This document shows positions 52,468 to 60,895 of a DNA stretch of 64,000 bases, piece by piece. Made by a program: the position numbers and the translations under genes. Each line of letters starts with the position of its first letter. Position 1 is the first letter of the stretch. The stretch spans positions 7,435-71,434 of the forward strand of contig DASXHZ010000078.1 in assembly GCA_036488085.1 (NCBI GenBank), given 5' to 3'. Origin of the DNA: DASXHZ01 sp036488085 (GTDB taxonomy: Bacteria; Acidobacteriota; Thermoanaerobaculia; Gp7-AA8). Under the pieces are notes generated by a model. That model was not told where the DNA came from and did no database searches. It saw only the letters and a program-made list of their open reading frames with translations.

Positions 52468-55020
52468 ATGAATATCAACAAGCTTACGGTCAAGGCGCAG
52501 GAGGCCGTCACTGAGGCGCAGAACCTTGCCCGAGGTGCGGGGAACCCGGAGCTGACGCCGGAGCACCTGCTGCTGGCGCTGCTCCGGCAGGAAGGCGGGA
52601 TCGTCACTCCGATCCTGAACAAGCTCGGTTTGAACGCGGCGGCAGTCGAAGCCGAGGTGGCCGGGGAGGTCGCGAAGTACTCGAAGGTTGGCGGCGCGTC
52701 GGCGGAGCCGATGATCGGCGGGACGCTTCGGAAAGTGTTCGACGCGGCGTTCAAGTCGGAGGACGACTTCAAGGATGAATATGTATCGACCGAGCACTTG
52801 CTGATCGGGATCGCGGAAACGAAAGAGGCGACCGCCGCCCGCATCCTGGCGCGCCATGGGGTGACGCGCGACGCGGTGCTGAAGGCGCTGCAGTCGGTGC
52901 GCGGCAACCAGCGGGTGACGGATCAGAATCCCGAGGACAAGTATCAGGCGTTGGAGCGCTACGCGCGCGATCTGACGCAGCTCGCGCGACGCGGCAAGCT
53001 CGATCCGGTCATCGGCCGCGACGAGGAGATCCGCCGCGTCATCCAAGTGCTGTCGCGCCGCACGAAGAACAATCCGGTGCTCATCGGAGAGCCGGGGGTC
53101 GGCAAGACCGCGATCGTGGAAGGACTGGCGCGACGCGTCGTCGAAGGCGACGTCCCCGAGGGGCTGAAGGGGAAGCGCGTGGTCGCCCTCGACCTCGGGT
53201 CAATGATCGCGGGCGCGAAGTACCGCGGCGAGTTCGAGGATCGTCTCAAGGCGGTCATCAAGGACGTCGAGGAGAGCGAAGGGAACGTCATCCTCTTCAT
53301 CGACGAACTGCACACGCTCGTCGGAGCGGGTGCTGCCGAGGGGGCGATGGACGCGTCGAACATGCTCAAGCCGGCGCTCGCGCGCGGAGAGCTGCGCGCC
53401 ATCGGCGCCACGACGCTCAACGAGTACCAGAAGCACATCGAGAAGGACGCCGCGCTGGAGCGCCGCTTCCAGCCGGTGTACGTCGGCGAGCCGACGGTCG
53501 AAGACACGATCGCGATCCTTCGCGGCCTCAAGGAGCGCTACGAGGTACATCACGGCGTGAAGATCACGGATGCCGCGATCGTCGCGGCCGCCACGCTCTC
53601 GAATCGCTACATCACCGACCGGTTCCTCCCCGACAAGGCGATCGACCTCGTCGACGAAGCGGCGTCGCGGCTCCGCATCGAGCTGACCTCGATGCCGCAG
53701 GAGATCGACGAGCTGACTCGCCGCATGACGCAGCTCCAGATCGAGAAGCAGGCCCTCACCCGCGAGGACAACCCGCTCTCCAAACAGCGTCTCGGCGAGA
53801 TCGAGTCGGAGATCGCCGAGCGCCAGGAGAAGATCGCCGGCCTCAAAGCGCAGTGGCAGAGCGAGAAGAACGTCATCACGCAGATCAACGATCTGAAGAG
53901 GAAGGTCGAGGAGACGCGCGAGGCGGCCGGCCGTGCGGAGCGGGAGGGCGACCTCACGCGCGCCGCCGAGCTCCAATACGGCTCGCTGCCACAACTGCAG
54001 CGCGACCTCGACGCCGCGAACGCGAAGCTCGTCGAGATGCAGCAGAGCGGCGCGATGCTGAAGGAAGAGGTCACCGACGAGGACATCGCGGACATTGTCT
54101 CGAAGTGGACCGGAGTTCCGGTCACGAAGATGCTCGAGTCGGAGATCCAGAAGCTCGTCCGGATGGAGGACGTGCTGAAGACGCGCGTCATCGGACAGGA
54201 AGAGGCGGTGACCGCGGTCTCGAACGCGGTGCGCCGTTCACGCGCCGGGCTGAAGGACCCGAACCGTCCGATCGGCTCGTTCATCTTCATGGGGCCGACC
54301 GGCGTCGGGAAGACGGAGCTGGCGCGCGCGCTCGCGGAGTTCCTCTTCGACGACGAGAACGCGCTCGTCCGCATCGACATGTCGGAGTACATGGAACGCC
54401 ACGCCGTGGCGCGGCTCATCGGCGCGCCGCCGGGATACATCGGCTACGAGGAGGGCGGCCAGCTCACGGAGGCGATCCGCCGCCGGCCGTACGCGGTGGT
54501 GCTGTTCGACGAGATCGAGAAGGCGCATCCGGAAGTCTTCAACGTCATGCTGCAGATCCTCGACGACGGCCGGCTGACGGACTCGAAAGGACGCGTGGTC
54601 GACTTCAAGAACACGGTCATCATCATGACGTCGAACATCGCCGAGGAGGATCTGCCGCGGCGCTTCCGACCGGAGTTCCTCAACCGCATCGATGACATCA
54701 TAGTTTTCCACGCGCTCGACCTCCCGCAGATCAAGCGGATCATCGAGATCCAGCTCAAGCGGCTGGCGAAGCTGGTGAGCGACCGCGGCCTGGCGATCGA
54801 GATCAGCGACCGAGCGAAGGACGTCCTCGCGCACAAAGGCTACGACCCCGCCTTCGGCGCCCGTCCTCTCAAACGCGCACTGCAGAAGGAGATCATCGAC
54901 CCCCTCGCGATCCGCCTGCTCGAAGGAAAGTTCAAGCCCGGCGACACGGTGTTCGTGAACGCCACGCCCGAGGGGACGGTAGAGCTGTCGCTCGAGCCGG
55001 AGCTGACGACGGTGAACTGA
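52468..55020 (+). CDS. clpB: ATP-dependent disaggregase ClpB
   Basis: ClpB/Hsp104, 850 aa, extracts proteins from aggregates with DnaK. Clp_N (AVTEAQNLARGAGNPELTPEHLLLALL) is followed by NBD1 with GEPGVGKTAIVEGLA and ILFIDELH, a coiled-coil M domain (~400-520), and NBD2 with GPTGVGKTELARALAE and VVLFDEIEKAHPEVF. After sensor-1 (IMTSNIAEEDLPRRFRPEFLNRID) about 20 residues usual between TSN and the RPEFLNRID arginine finger region are missing. The C-terminal domain (GYDPAFGARPLKRALQKEIIDPLA) is complete. Expression is probably controlled through the upstream HAIR site. Confidence 0.95.
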   Translation: MNINKLTVKAQEAVTEAQNLARGAGNPELTPEHLLLALLRQEGGIVTPILNKLGLNAAAVEAEVAGEVAKYSKVGGASAEPMIGGTLRKVFDAAFKSEDDFKDEYVSTEHLLIGIAETKEATAARILARHGVTRDAVLKALQSVRGNQRVTDQNPEDKYQALERYARDLTQLARRGKLDPVIGRDEEIRRVIQVLSRRTKNNPVLIGEPGVGKTAIVEGLARRVVEGDVPEGLKGKRVVALDLGSMIAGAKYRGEFEDRLKAVIKDVEESEGNVILFIDELHTLVGAGAAEGAMDASNMLKPALARGELRAIGATTLNEYQKHIEKDAALERRFQPVYVGEPTVEDTIAILRGLKERYEVHHGVKITDAAIVAAATLSNRYITDRFLPDKAIDLVDEAASRLRIELTSMPQEIDELTRRMTQLQIEKQALTREDNPLSKQRLGEIESEIAERQEKIAGLKAQWQSEKNVITQINDLKRKVEETREAAGRAEREGDLTRAAELQYGSLPQLQRDLDAANAKLVEMQQSGAMLKEEVTDEDIADIVSKWTGVPVTKMLESEIQKLVRMEDVLKTRVIGQEEAVTAVSNAVRRSRAGLKDPNRPIGSFIFMGPTGVGKTELARALAEFLFDDENALVRIDMSEYMERHAVARLIGAPPGYIGYEEGGQLTEAIRRRPYAVVLFDEIEKAHPEVFNVMLQILDDGRLTDSKGRVVDFKNTVIIMTSNIAEEDLPRRFRPEFLNRIDDIIVFHALDLPQIKRIIEIQLKRLAKLVSDRGLAIEISDRAKDVLAHKGYDPAFGARPLKRALQKEIIDPLAIRLLEGKFKPGDTVFVNATPEGTVELSLEPELTTVN

Positions 55021-55024
55021 ACGA

Positions 55025-55250
55025 GTTGCTGGTGGCCAGTGGAGTTGCCGGTGGCTAGTGGCCGGTGGCCGGATCCGGGAACCGGCAACTCATTTGTCAT
55101 CCCGAGCGTAGCGAGGGACCTGGGCGGTGGGGGCGCGATACGTGCCGCTCACCCACCCAGGCCCCTCGCTAACGCTCGGGATGACATCGTGCGTTCGATT
55201 CGGCCACTGGCTACCGGCCACTGGCTACCGGCCACTGGCCACTGTTGTAG
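55025..55250. repeat. Cluster of palindromic repeats downstream of clpB (families C and D)
   Basis: Family C words (GTGGCCAGTGG, TAGTGGCCGGTGGCCGG and complements) occur at 55,025-55,085 and 55,190-55,250. Between them, 55,096-55,187 is a separate palindrome with arms ATCCCGAGCG...CGCTCGGGAT (family D). The right part forms the last codons of the glycosyltransferase gene on the minus strand. Confidence 0.8.
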
Positions 55251-56725
55251 ACGCGTATCGACTTCCCGACGCGCACGTACGGCAACGCGTCCGCCCACGA
55301 ATACGCGAACGGCCAGTCGGCGCGGGCGAGGGCGATCGTGGACTCGCTGAGTGCGGCGGGGACTTTCGGCGGCGTGCGCCAGTCGATGTCGACTTGTTGT
55401 GGTAAGCCGATGCGATTCGGATCGCTGGGGGAGAAGAGGGTGTAGGCGAGTGCGTTGATGTGGTGCTTGCGGCAGTAGCGCGCCAGGCGGAGCAGGTCCT
55501 GGCCCCAGTCGAGATTGCTGTCGACGAGGAAGCGTTGTGGGTGGCGCGCGGCAATCTCGTTGAAGTAGGGGAAGTAGTCGGGGTGCGCGAGCGTCGACGC
55601 GACGAGATGCCACGCCAATAGCGCCGCGATGATGATGCGTCGCCGGCACATTGCGGCTACCGCGATCGAAAAGGGGACGTAGACCGGAAGGATGTAGCGG
55701 ATGCCGATGTCGAGCGAGCTCGGAAGCGCGGGGAGGATCATCGCTAGCGTGACGAGCGTCCACTCTCGATTTCCGAAAATGGCGCCGGCGACGAAGAGCA
55801 GCACGAGCGCGAGCGTCGTCTTGAGCGCGAAGGCGAGCGGGAAGTACCACCACCAGCCGTGCATCGTGTAGCGGCCGAGCGCGTAGCTGAGAAAGCCTTC
55901 GCGATCGAGCGCCACGATGCCACGGATGCCGTCGAAGAACGGCGCGAGGTGAAAGGCGTAGCCGACGGCAATCGTCGCGAACGCCGTCACCGGCGCGATC
56001 GCGAGTTGCAGGTCGTAGGGGAACGGACGTCTCGTCCGCTCATGCGCGGCGATAGCCGCGCTGCCGCGCGGCCGAGCGGACGAGACGTCCGCTCCCCTTT
56101 TGCGTCTGCGGAACATCAGCAAGACGAGGCACGCGATGCCGACGAACGGAATGCACGAGAACTTGCAGAGCGCGCCGAAGCCGAATGCAACGCCGAAGAC
56201 GGCCGCGCGTTTCCGCGACGGCTCGTCGAGCCAGCGTACGAACGCGAGCAACGCGAGCGCTGTCCCGGCTATTGCCGCGGTGTCGTGCGTCGCGAGAGCG
56301 GAGTAGCCGAGGATCACCGGCTGCGTCGTGAAGAGCGCGAGCGCGATCAGCGCCTGCGTCTCGTCGAGAACCCGGCGCGCGAGGAGCCACACCGCGATCG
56401 CCGCCAGCGCGAAGAAAAGCAGATTGCCGACACGCGCGAGGACGAGGTCCCGCTCGTACTTGCCATTCGAAAAGATGCTTTGAAGCTGCCGCGAAAAATC
56501 GACGTGCATGTTGCGCCGCATCCCGCCGAGGTATGGAGCGGCGGCGAGCACGAGCCGCGGCAGCGGCGGGTTCCAGTCCTGCACCGTGTAGCTGTGACTT
56601 TGGTAGAGCTCCAGCCCCGCCCCGACATGATTCGCCTCATCCGCCGTGTCGGAGAACACGCGATAGGTCGATGCGATCCGCAGCGCCGCAATCACGACCA
56701 GCGCGACGACGAGGCTCAGCCTCAA
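55211..56725 (-). CDS. Membrane glycosyltransferase (GT39/ArnT-like)
   Basis: A 504-aa integral membrane glycosyltransferase of the PMT_2/ArnT type, using polyprenyl-linked sugar donors (family knowledge). The first loop carries the acidic catalytic region FSDTADEANHVGAGLELYQS; the last loop has SNLDWGQDLLRLARYCRKH. About ten hydrophobic segments are seen. An in-frame palindromic insertion (56,018-56,097) adds ~26 residues to a loop, and the final ~9 residues come from a family-C repeat. The TTG at 56725 overlaps the stop of the paralogous upstream gene. Confidence 0.8.
   Translation of the reverse strand: MRLSLVVALVVIAALRIASTYRVFSDTADEANHVGAGLELYQSHSYTVQDWNPPLPRLVLAAAPYLGGMRRNMHVDFSRQLQSIFSNGKYERDLVLARVGNLLFFALAAIAVWLLARRVLDETQALIALALFTTQPVILGYSALATHDTAAIAGTALALLAFVRWLDEPSRKRAAVFGVAFGFGALCKFSCIPFVGIACLVLLMFRRRKRGADVSSARPRGSAAIAAHERTRRPFPYDLQLAIAPVTAFATIAVGYAFHLAPFFDGIRGIVALDREGFLSYALGRYTMHGWWWYFPLAFALKTTLALVLLFVAGAIFGNREWTLVTLAMILPALPSSLDIGIRYILPVYVPFSIAVAAMCRRRIIIAALLAWHLVASTLAHPDYFPYFNEIAARHPQRFLVDSNLDWGQDLLRLARYCRKHHINALAYTLFSPSDPNRIGLPQQVDIDWRTPPKVPAALSESTIALARADWPFAYSWADALPYVRVGKSIRVYNSGQWPVASGR
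56018..56097. repeat. 80-bp palindrome, family B, inside the glycosyltransferase gene
   Basis: Arms GGGGAACGGACGTCTCGTCC and its near-complement GGACGAGACGTCCGCTCCCC flank a GC-rich centre. It is read in frame (ADVSSARPRGSAAIAAHERT) and extends a loop between membrane segments. A partial copy is at 37,898-37,952. Confidence 0.85.
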
Positions 56726-58380
56726 GGCACGTGATACAGCCGTATCGCCTTCCCGACCATCTCGTACGGATAGCGATCGAGCCACTTCCACGCGCCGCGG
56801 CGCGACTCGGGGCTCATCGTGAGCGCCTGCAGGCTGACGCCGTACCAGCCGGGCTTCCGGAAGCCGGGCTTGAGCGCGTCGCCGTAGACGTCGTGGAACT
56901 GCAGCAGGATGTTGCCGTTGAAAAGGAGATAGACGAAGTCGATGTGTTTCTTGTGGACGACGTGCGCGAAACGGAGCCAGTCCTGTCCCCAATCGAGATT
57001 GCTGTCGACGGCGATCCGCTCCGGATGCTTTCCAGCCGCTTCGTTGAACCACGCCATGTAGTCGGGGTGCGCGAGCGCAACGCCGACGAAGAGCCACCCG
57101 AGGAGCAGGACAGCGGCGATGCGGGCGCGTGCGTTCTTCCACATCGCGAGGACGGCGAACGCGGCGACGGCGCAGAGCGGCGGATAGATCGGGAGGATGT
57201 GACGGACGCCGATGTTGATGTGCGTCCCGAGGACGCTGAGCATCATCGCGATCGGCGGGAGCGCGAGGACGAGCGCCTCACGTGCGCGGTGCGCGATGAG
57301 GATCGTTCCGATCAGCGCCAGTGCGAGGAACGGCAGCGGCGTCTTGAAAAAGAAGAGGACCGGGAAGTAGTACCACCAGCCCATCGTCCTGTACTCGCCG
57401 AGGAGGAACGACTCGTGCCCGCGTTTGTTGTGCTCTTTCACCATGCCCAAGCCGGTGATGAAGAGCGGCGCGGGAACTTTGACGTGCGCGTCGAACCAGA
57501 GCGCCTTCTGGGCCATCGACTTCGGAACGAAGACCGTCGAGATGCCGTAGGGATAGTGCGACGCGTGCTCCAACGTGTCGAACTCGAACTTGTATCCGCC
57601 CCAGATGACGGCGAAGGCGACGAGAAATGCGATGACGACTGATGCGAAGATTCCGAGGTAGTGACTGCCTTGTGTGTGGGGCCGGCTCTCAGCCGGCCCT
57701 GGTTCCGCGCGGCTCGTGGGCCGGCTAAGAGCGGACCCCACGCACAGCCATCGTGCGAGCACGATCACGACTGTGCTCACTGGGAAGAAGACGAGGAAGG
57801 AGTATTTCGACAGACACCCGAGGCCGATGGCGATGCCGAGGACGATCGATCGCTTCCATGTCGCCGCGTCGAGCCACCAGTCGAATACCAGCAGTGCCAC
57901 CGCCATCATCGCGGCGACCGGCGCGTCGGTGGTCACGAGTCCGGTGTGCCCGAGGAGCGGAGGGAGCGACGCGTACATCGCCATCGCCAGCACGCCGGCG
58001 ACATGGCCGAAGTAGCGCGCCGTCCATGCGGCGGTCGCGATCATCCCGATGAGGAGGAAGAGCAGCATCGGCAGGCGCGCGCGGGCGAGATTGCGCTCGT
58101 AGCGGTTGTGCCAGTAGAGGAGCGAGTTGCCGCGCGGCACTGGATCGCCCTCCGATGTCTGCATCCCCGCCATCACGAGCGGAATGCCGGCGACGATGCG
58201 CGCGAGCGGCGGATGGCTCGGGTCCATCGTGTACGGAATCCCCTTCAGCCACTCGAATCCGGCGAGGATATGTACCGGCTCGTCGAGCACCTCGCTGAAC
58301 ACGCGATCCGTCGCCGCCACGCGACCGAGTCCGATCAGCGCGACGACGGAGTACGCGAGGAGGATGCGGCGTGAAGGCAC
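56722..58380 (-). CDS. Membrane glycosyltransferase (GT39/ArnT-like), paralogue
   Basis: A 552-aa paralogue of the downstream gene with the same layout: FSEVLDEPVHILAGFEWLKGIPYTMDPSHPPL near the N-terminus (acidic catalytic residues) and AVDSNLDWGQDWLRFAHVVHKKHIDFVYLLF near the C-terminus. About ten membrane segments lie between. An in-frame palindromic insertion (57,673-57,746) encodes SALSRPTSRAEPGPAESRPH in a loop. The pair likely decorates a cell-envelope glycan or proteins. The gene starts at 58380, after a small hairpin. Confidence 0.8.
   Translation of the reverse strand: MPSRRILLAYSVVALIGLGRVAATDRVFSEVLDEPVHILAGFEWLKGIPYTMDPSHPPLARIVAGIPLVMAGMQTSEGDPVPRGNSLLYWHNRYERNLARARLPMLLFLLIGMIATAAWTARYFGHVAGVLAMAMYASLPPLLGHTGLVTTDAPVAAMMAVALLVFDWWLDAATWKRSIVLGIAIGLGCLSKYSFLVFFPVSTVVIVLARWLCVGSALSRPTSRAEPGPAESRPHTQGSHYLGIFASVVIAFLVAFAVIWGGYKFEFDTLEHASHYPYGISTVFVPKSMAQKALWFDAHVKVPAPLFITGLGMVKEHNKRGHESFLLGEYRTMGWWYYFPVLFFFKTPLPFLALALIGTILIAHRAREALVLALPPIAMMLSVLGTHINIGVRHILPIYPPLCAVAAFAVLAMWKNARARIAAVLLLGWLFVGVALAHPDYMAWFNEAAGKHPERIAVDSNLDWGQDWLRFAHVVHKKHIDFVYLLFNGNILLQFHDVYGDALKPGFRKPGWYGVSLQALTMSPESRRGAWKWLDRYPYEMVGKAIRLYHVP
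57673..57746. repeat. Palindromic repeat, family A, inside the glycosyltransferase gene
   Basis: A 74-bp version of the element at 42,587, with the same TGTGTGGGGCCGGCT start and GACCCCACGCACA end and a longer centre. It sits in frame in a predicted loop. Confidence 0.85.
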
Positions 58381-58393
58381 TTTTTGGTAGTTT

Positions 58394-58415
58394 ATCCCGC
58401 GCTTTAGCGCGGGAT
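58394..58415. other. Small perfect hairpin upstream of the glycosyltransferase gene
   Basis: ATCCCGCGC and GCGCGGGAT pair perfectly around TTTA. It lies between the divergent starts at 58,380 (minus) and 58,569 (plus). The rest of this 188-bp gap shows no gene. Confidence 0.5.
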
Positions 58416-58568
58416 CATCGGAGCCGATTGCGCGGCAGAAGGGATTACGGAAAGAACGCCGCCGTCACCCGCACTGCGTTGCAGAGCCGTTCTCGCGAGA
58501 TGCTCCGATCCCGCGTCTGCGCGCCGGATAAAATGAGTGAGGCGCGCGTTTTGCGTCGCCCGACACAC

Positions 58569-59069
58569 ATGAAGACTTTTGTCGCAGCCGTCGCAGTCGC
58601 CGCGCTTCTGACGGCATGCCCCGGCCCGCGGCGGGAGGACTACTCGCAGGGCGGTCCGAGTCAAGGATCGCAGTCCAACAAGAATCCGCAGGCGGTCCCC
58701 GGGAACTCGAAGAACCTCAACCCGGTGATCGCGCGCCAGAAGGACATCCCGACCGCGAAGCCGGGCGGCATCGCGGCAAAGACGGCCGACGTCGAGCTGA
58801 TCGAGTACCAGATCTCGATGCCCGACACGCTGCCGTCCGGCCCGATGACGCTGAACATCGCGAATGGCGGCAAGGAAGACCACAGCCTCGTCATCGACGG
58901 CAACGGCTTCCACGCATTCCTCCCCGAGCCGCTCAAACGCGGCGACCGCGCCACCCTCGACATCGACCTCAAGCCCGGCACGTATCAGGTGTATTGCCCG
59001 GTGGAAGGGCACAAGGGGAAAGGGATGTCGAAGACGGTGACGGTTACCAGTAACCCCGCTCAGCACTGA
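58569..59069 (+). CDS. Cupredoxin-like lipoprotein
   Basis: A 166-aa predicted lipoprotein. The lipobox LLTAC ends a short signal peptide, so the mature protein starts at Cys ~18. After an ~35-residue Gly/Ser/Asn-rich linker (GGPSQGSQSNKNPQ) comes a cupredoxin-type beta-barrel with KEDHSLVI and YQVYCPVEGHKGKGM, giving likely copper ligands His, Cys, His and Met. It may carry electrons at the cell surface or periplasm. The 3' end overlaps asnB on the other strand by 26 bp. Confidence 0.82.
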   Translation: MKTFVAAVAVAALLTACPGPRREDYSQGGPSQGSQSNKNPQAVPGNSKNLNPVIARQKDIPTAKPGGIAAKTADVELIEYQISMPDTLPSGPMTLNIANGGKEDHSLVIDGNGFHAFLPEPLKRGDRATLDIDLKPGTYQVYCPVEGHKGKGMSKTVTVTSNPAQH

Positions 59070-60852
59070 ACATCACCTCGTACACCTTCCTCGCCCAGCT
59101 TCGCTTCCCGTGCTCCACGCGTCCTTCTTCGCGCAGCCATTCGTTGATCGGCAGCGTGAAGCCGGTCTTGCGGCGCGAGCGCACCGAGGGGGGTAACGGA
59201 GGCCGTGCGGCGTCGGCGAGGAGTTGCTTGCCGCGCTCGCGGCGTGAGACGAGCACCGGCGCGAGCTTGCGGAGCAGATGCGCGTCGACCAGCGGCACGC
59301 GTACTTCGAGCGAGTGCGCCATCGACGCCCAGTCCATGTCGCGCAGCAGTTGATTGCGCAGGTAGAGCGACGACTCGAGCGCCGCGATGCGTCCGAACGG
59401 GGTGCCGGGATCGGGCGTGACCGCTTGTTCGATCAACCGCAGTAGGTCCAACCGCCGCAGCCCCTCGTCGGCGATCTCCTTGCCGAGGACGTTCGGGAGC
59501 TCGGCGGCGAGGAAGCGTCCGCGTTTGACGAGATACGCGCCGGCGTACGACGAGCCGTAGCGGACGATCTCGCCCATCTTCGGGCTCACGTGCCGGCTCC
59601 GTTTCGCGAGCGCGGAGTTGAGGCGATGCACGCCGCTGCCGACGCCCGGGATGCGCGACAGCACGGAGGTGATCGGCATCCAGCGCGGGATGTCGCGGAA
59701 CGACGTGTAGCCGCCGAACAGCTCGTCGCCGCCGGTGCCGCTCATCGCGACCTTGAGCCCGAGCTCGTGCGCCGCCTTGCTGATGAAGTACGAGTTGAGG
59801 CCGTCGACGCTCGGCTGGTCCATCGCGTCGAAGATCCGCGGCAGCTCGGCGCGGAACTCCGCGAGCGAGAGGTCGCGCACCTCGTGCCGGACGCCATACT
59901 GCCGCGCCACGAGCTCCGCCAGCGGCGCCTCGTCGTTGATCCGTCCGCGATACTCCGCAAAGCGGAGCGTCATCGTCTCGAGGTCGCTCGCGCCGCTCTC
60001 CTTCGCCAACGCCACGACACTCGTCGAGTCGATGCCGGCGGAGAGGAACGCGCCGACCGGCACGTCGGCGACCATGTGGTAGCGCACCGACTCGAGCAAC
60101 GCGTCGTGCACGATCGCGCGCCGCTCGTCGTCGGTGTAGTGGCGGTTGCCGTTCGCCGCATCGCGCAGCGTCGCCGCGATCGAGAAGTACTGCACGGGCT
60201 CGTTCACGCCGTTCGCATCGATGTACGAGTAGCTCCCCGCCGGCAACGCACGGATGGCGCGGTACATCGTGAACGGCTCCGGCACGGTCCCTCGAAGAAA
60301 GAAGCCGGCCGCCCCCGCCGGATCAAACTGCCGGTCGACGCCGCGCATCCCGGCGAGCGCCTGCACCTGCGACGCGAATCGAACGCTCTTGCCGTCGTCG
60401 GCGTAGTAGAGCGGCTTGATGCCGTATGGATCGCGCGCGACGAACATCCGCTTGCGCACTTCATCCCAGATCGCGAGCGCGAACATGCCGCGCAGCCGCG
60501 GCAGCATCGCCTCTGCCGACTCCTCGAACAGATGCAGCATGACCTCGGTATCGGAATGCGAGACGAGCGTGTGGCCGCGCGCCAGCAAGTCGTCGCGCAG
60601 CTCCTGGTAGTTGTAGATCTCGCCATTGAAGACGATCGTCAGCGAGCCGTAGTGCATCGGCTGTGCGCCGGCCGGCGAGAGGTCGATGATCGCCAGCCGC
60701 CGGTGGCCGAACCCCGCGCGCCCGTCGCTCGAAACCCACAACCCATCACTATCCGGCCCGCGCGACTGCATCGCATCGCGGCACGCGATCAGCTCCGCTC
60801 GATCGACCGGCGCCGCGCCGCCGTACGCGAAGATGCCGTTGATGCCGCACAT
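59044..60852 (-). CDS. asnB: Asparagine synthetase (glutamine-hydrolysing)
   Basis: AsnB, 602 aa. The ATG at 60852 is required so that the nucleophile Cys is residue 2 (MCGINGIFAYGG). The class II glutaminase domain includes RGPDSDG and FNGEIYNY; the synthetase domain has the PP-loop VGAFLSAGIDST and MSGTGGDELFGGY, then LRDMDWASMAHSLEVRVPLVD. Such enzymes may also modify secondary metabolites or exopolysaccharides, but the sequence looks like a standard AsnB. It is divergent from the peptidase gene, with a 43-bp shared promoter gap. Confidence 0.94.
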   Translation of the reverse strand: MCGINGIFAYGGAAPVDRAELIACRDAMQSRGPDSDGLWVSSDGRAGFGHRRLAIIDLSPAGAQPMHYGSLTIVFNGEIYNYQELRDDLLARGHTLVSHSDTEVMLHLFEESAEAMLPRLRGMFALAIWDEVRKRMFVARDPYGIKPLYYADDGKSVRFASQVQALAGMRGVDRQFDPAGAAGFFLRGTVPEPFTMYRAIRALPAGSYSYIDANGVNEPVQYFSIAATLRDAANGNRHYTDDERRAIVHDALLESVRYHMVADVPVGAFLSAGIDSTSVVALAKESGASDLETMTLRFAEYRGRINDEAPLAELVARQYGVRHEVRDLSLAEFRAELPRIFDAMDQPSVDGLNSYFISKAAHELGLKVAMSGTGGDELFGGYTSFRDIPRWMPITSVLSRIPGVGSGVHRLNSALAKRSRHVSPKMGEIVRYGSSYAGAYLVKRGRFLAAELPNVLGKEIADEGLRRLDLLRLIEQAVTPDPGTPFGRIAALESSLYLRNQLLRDMDWASMAHSLEVRVPLVDAHLLRKLAPVLVSRRERGKQLLADAARPPLPPSVRSRRKTGFTLPINEWLREEGRVEHGKRSWARKVYEVMFSAERGYW

Positions 60853-60895
60853 GGCGGGACCGAACTGTATCAACTAAGAAATACAATCCGTTCCC

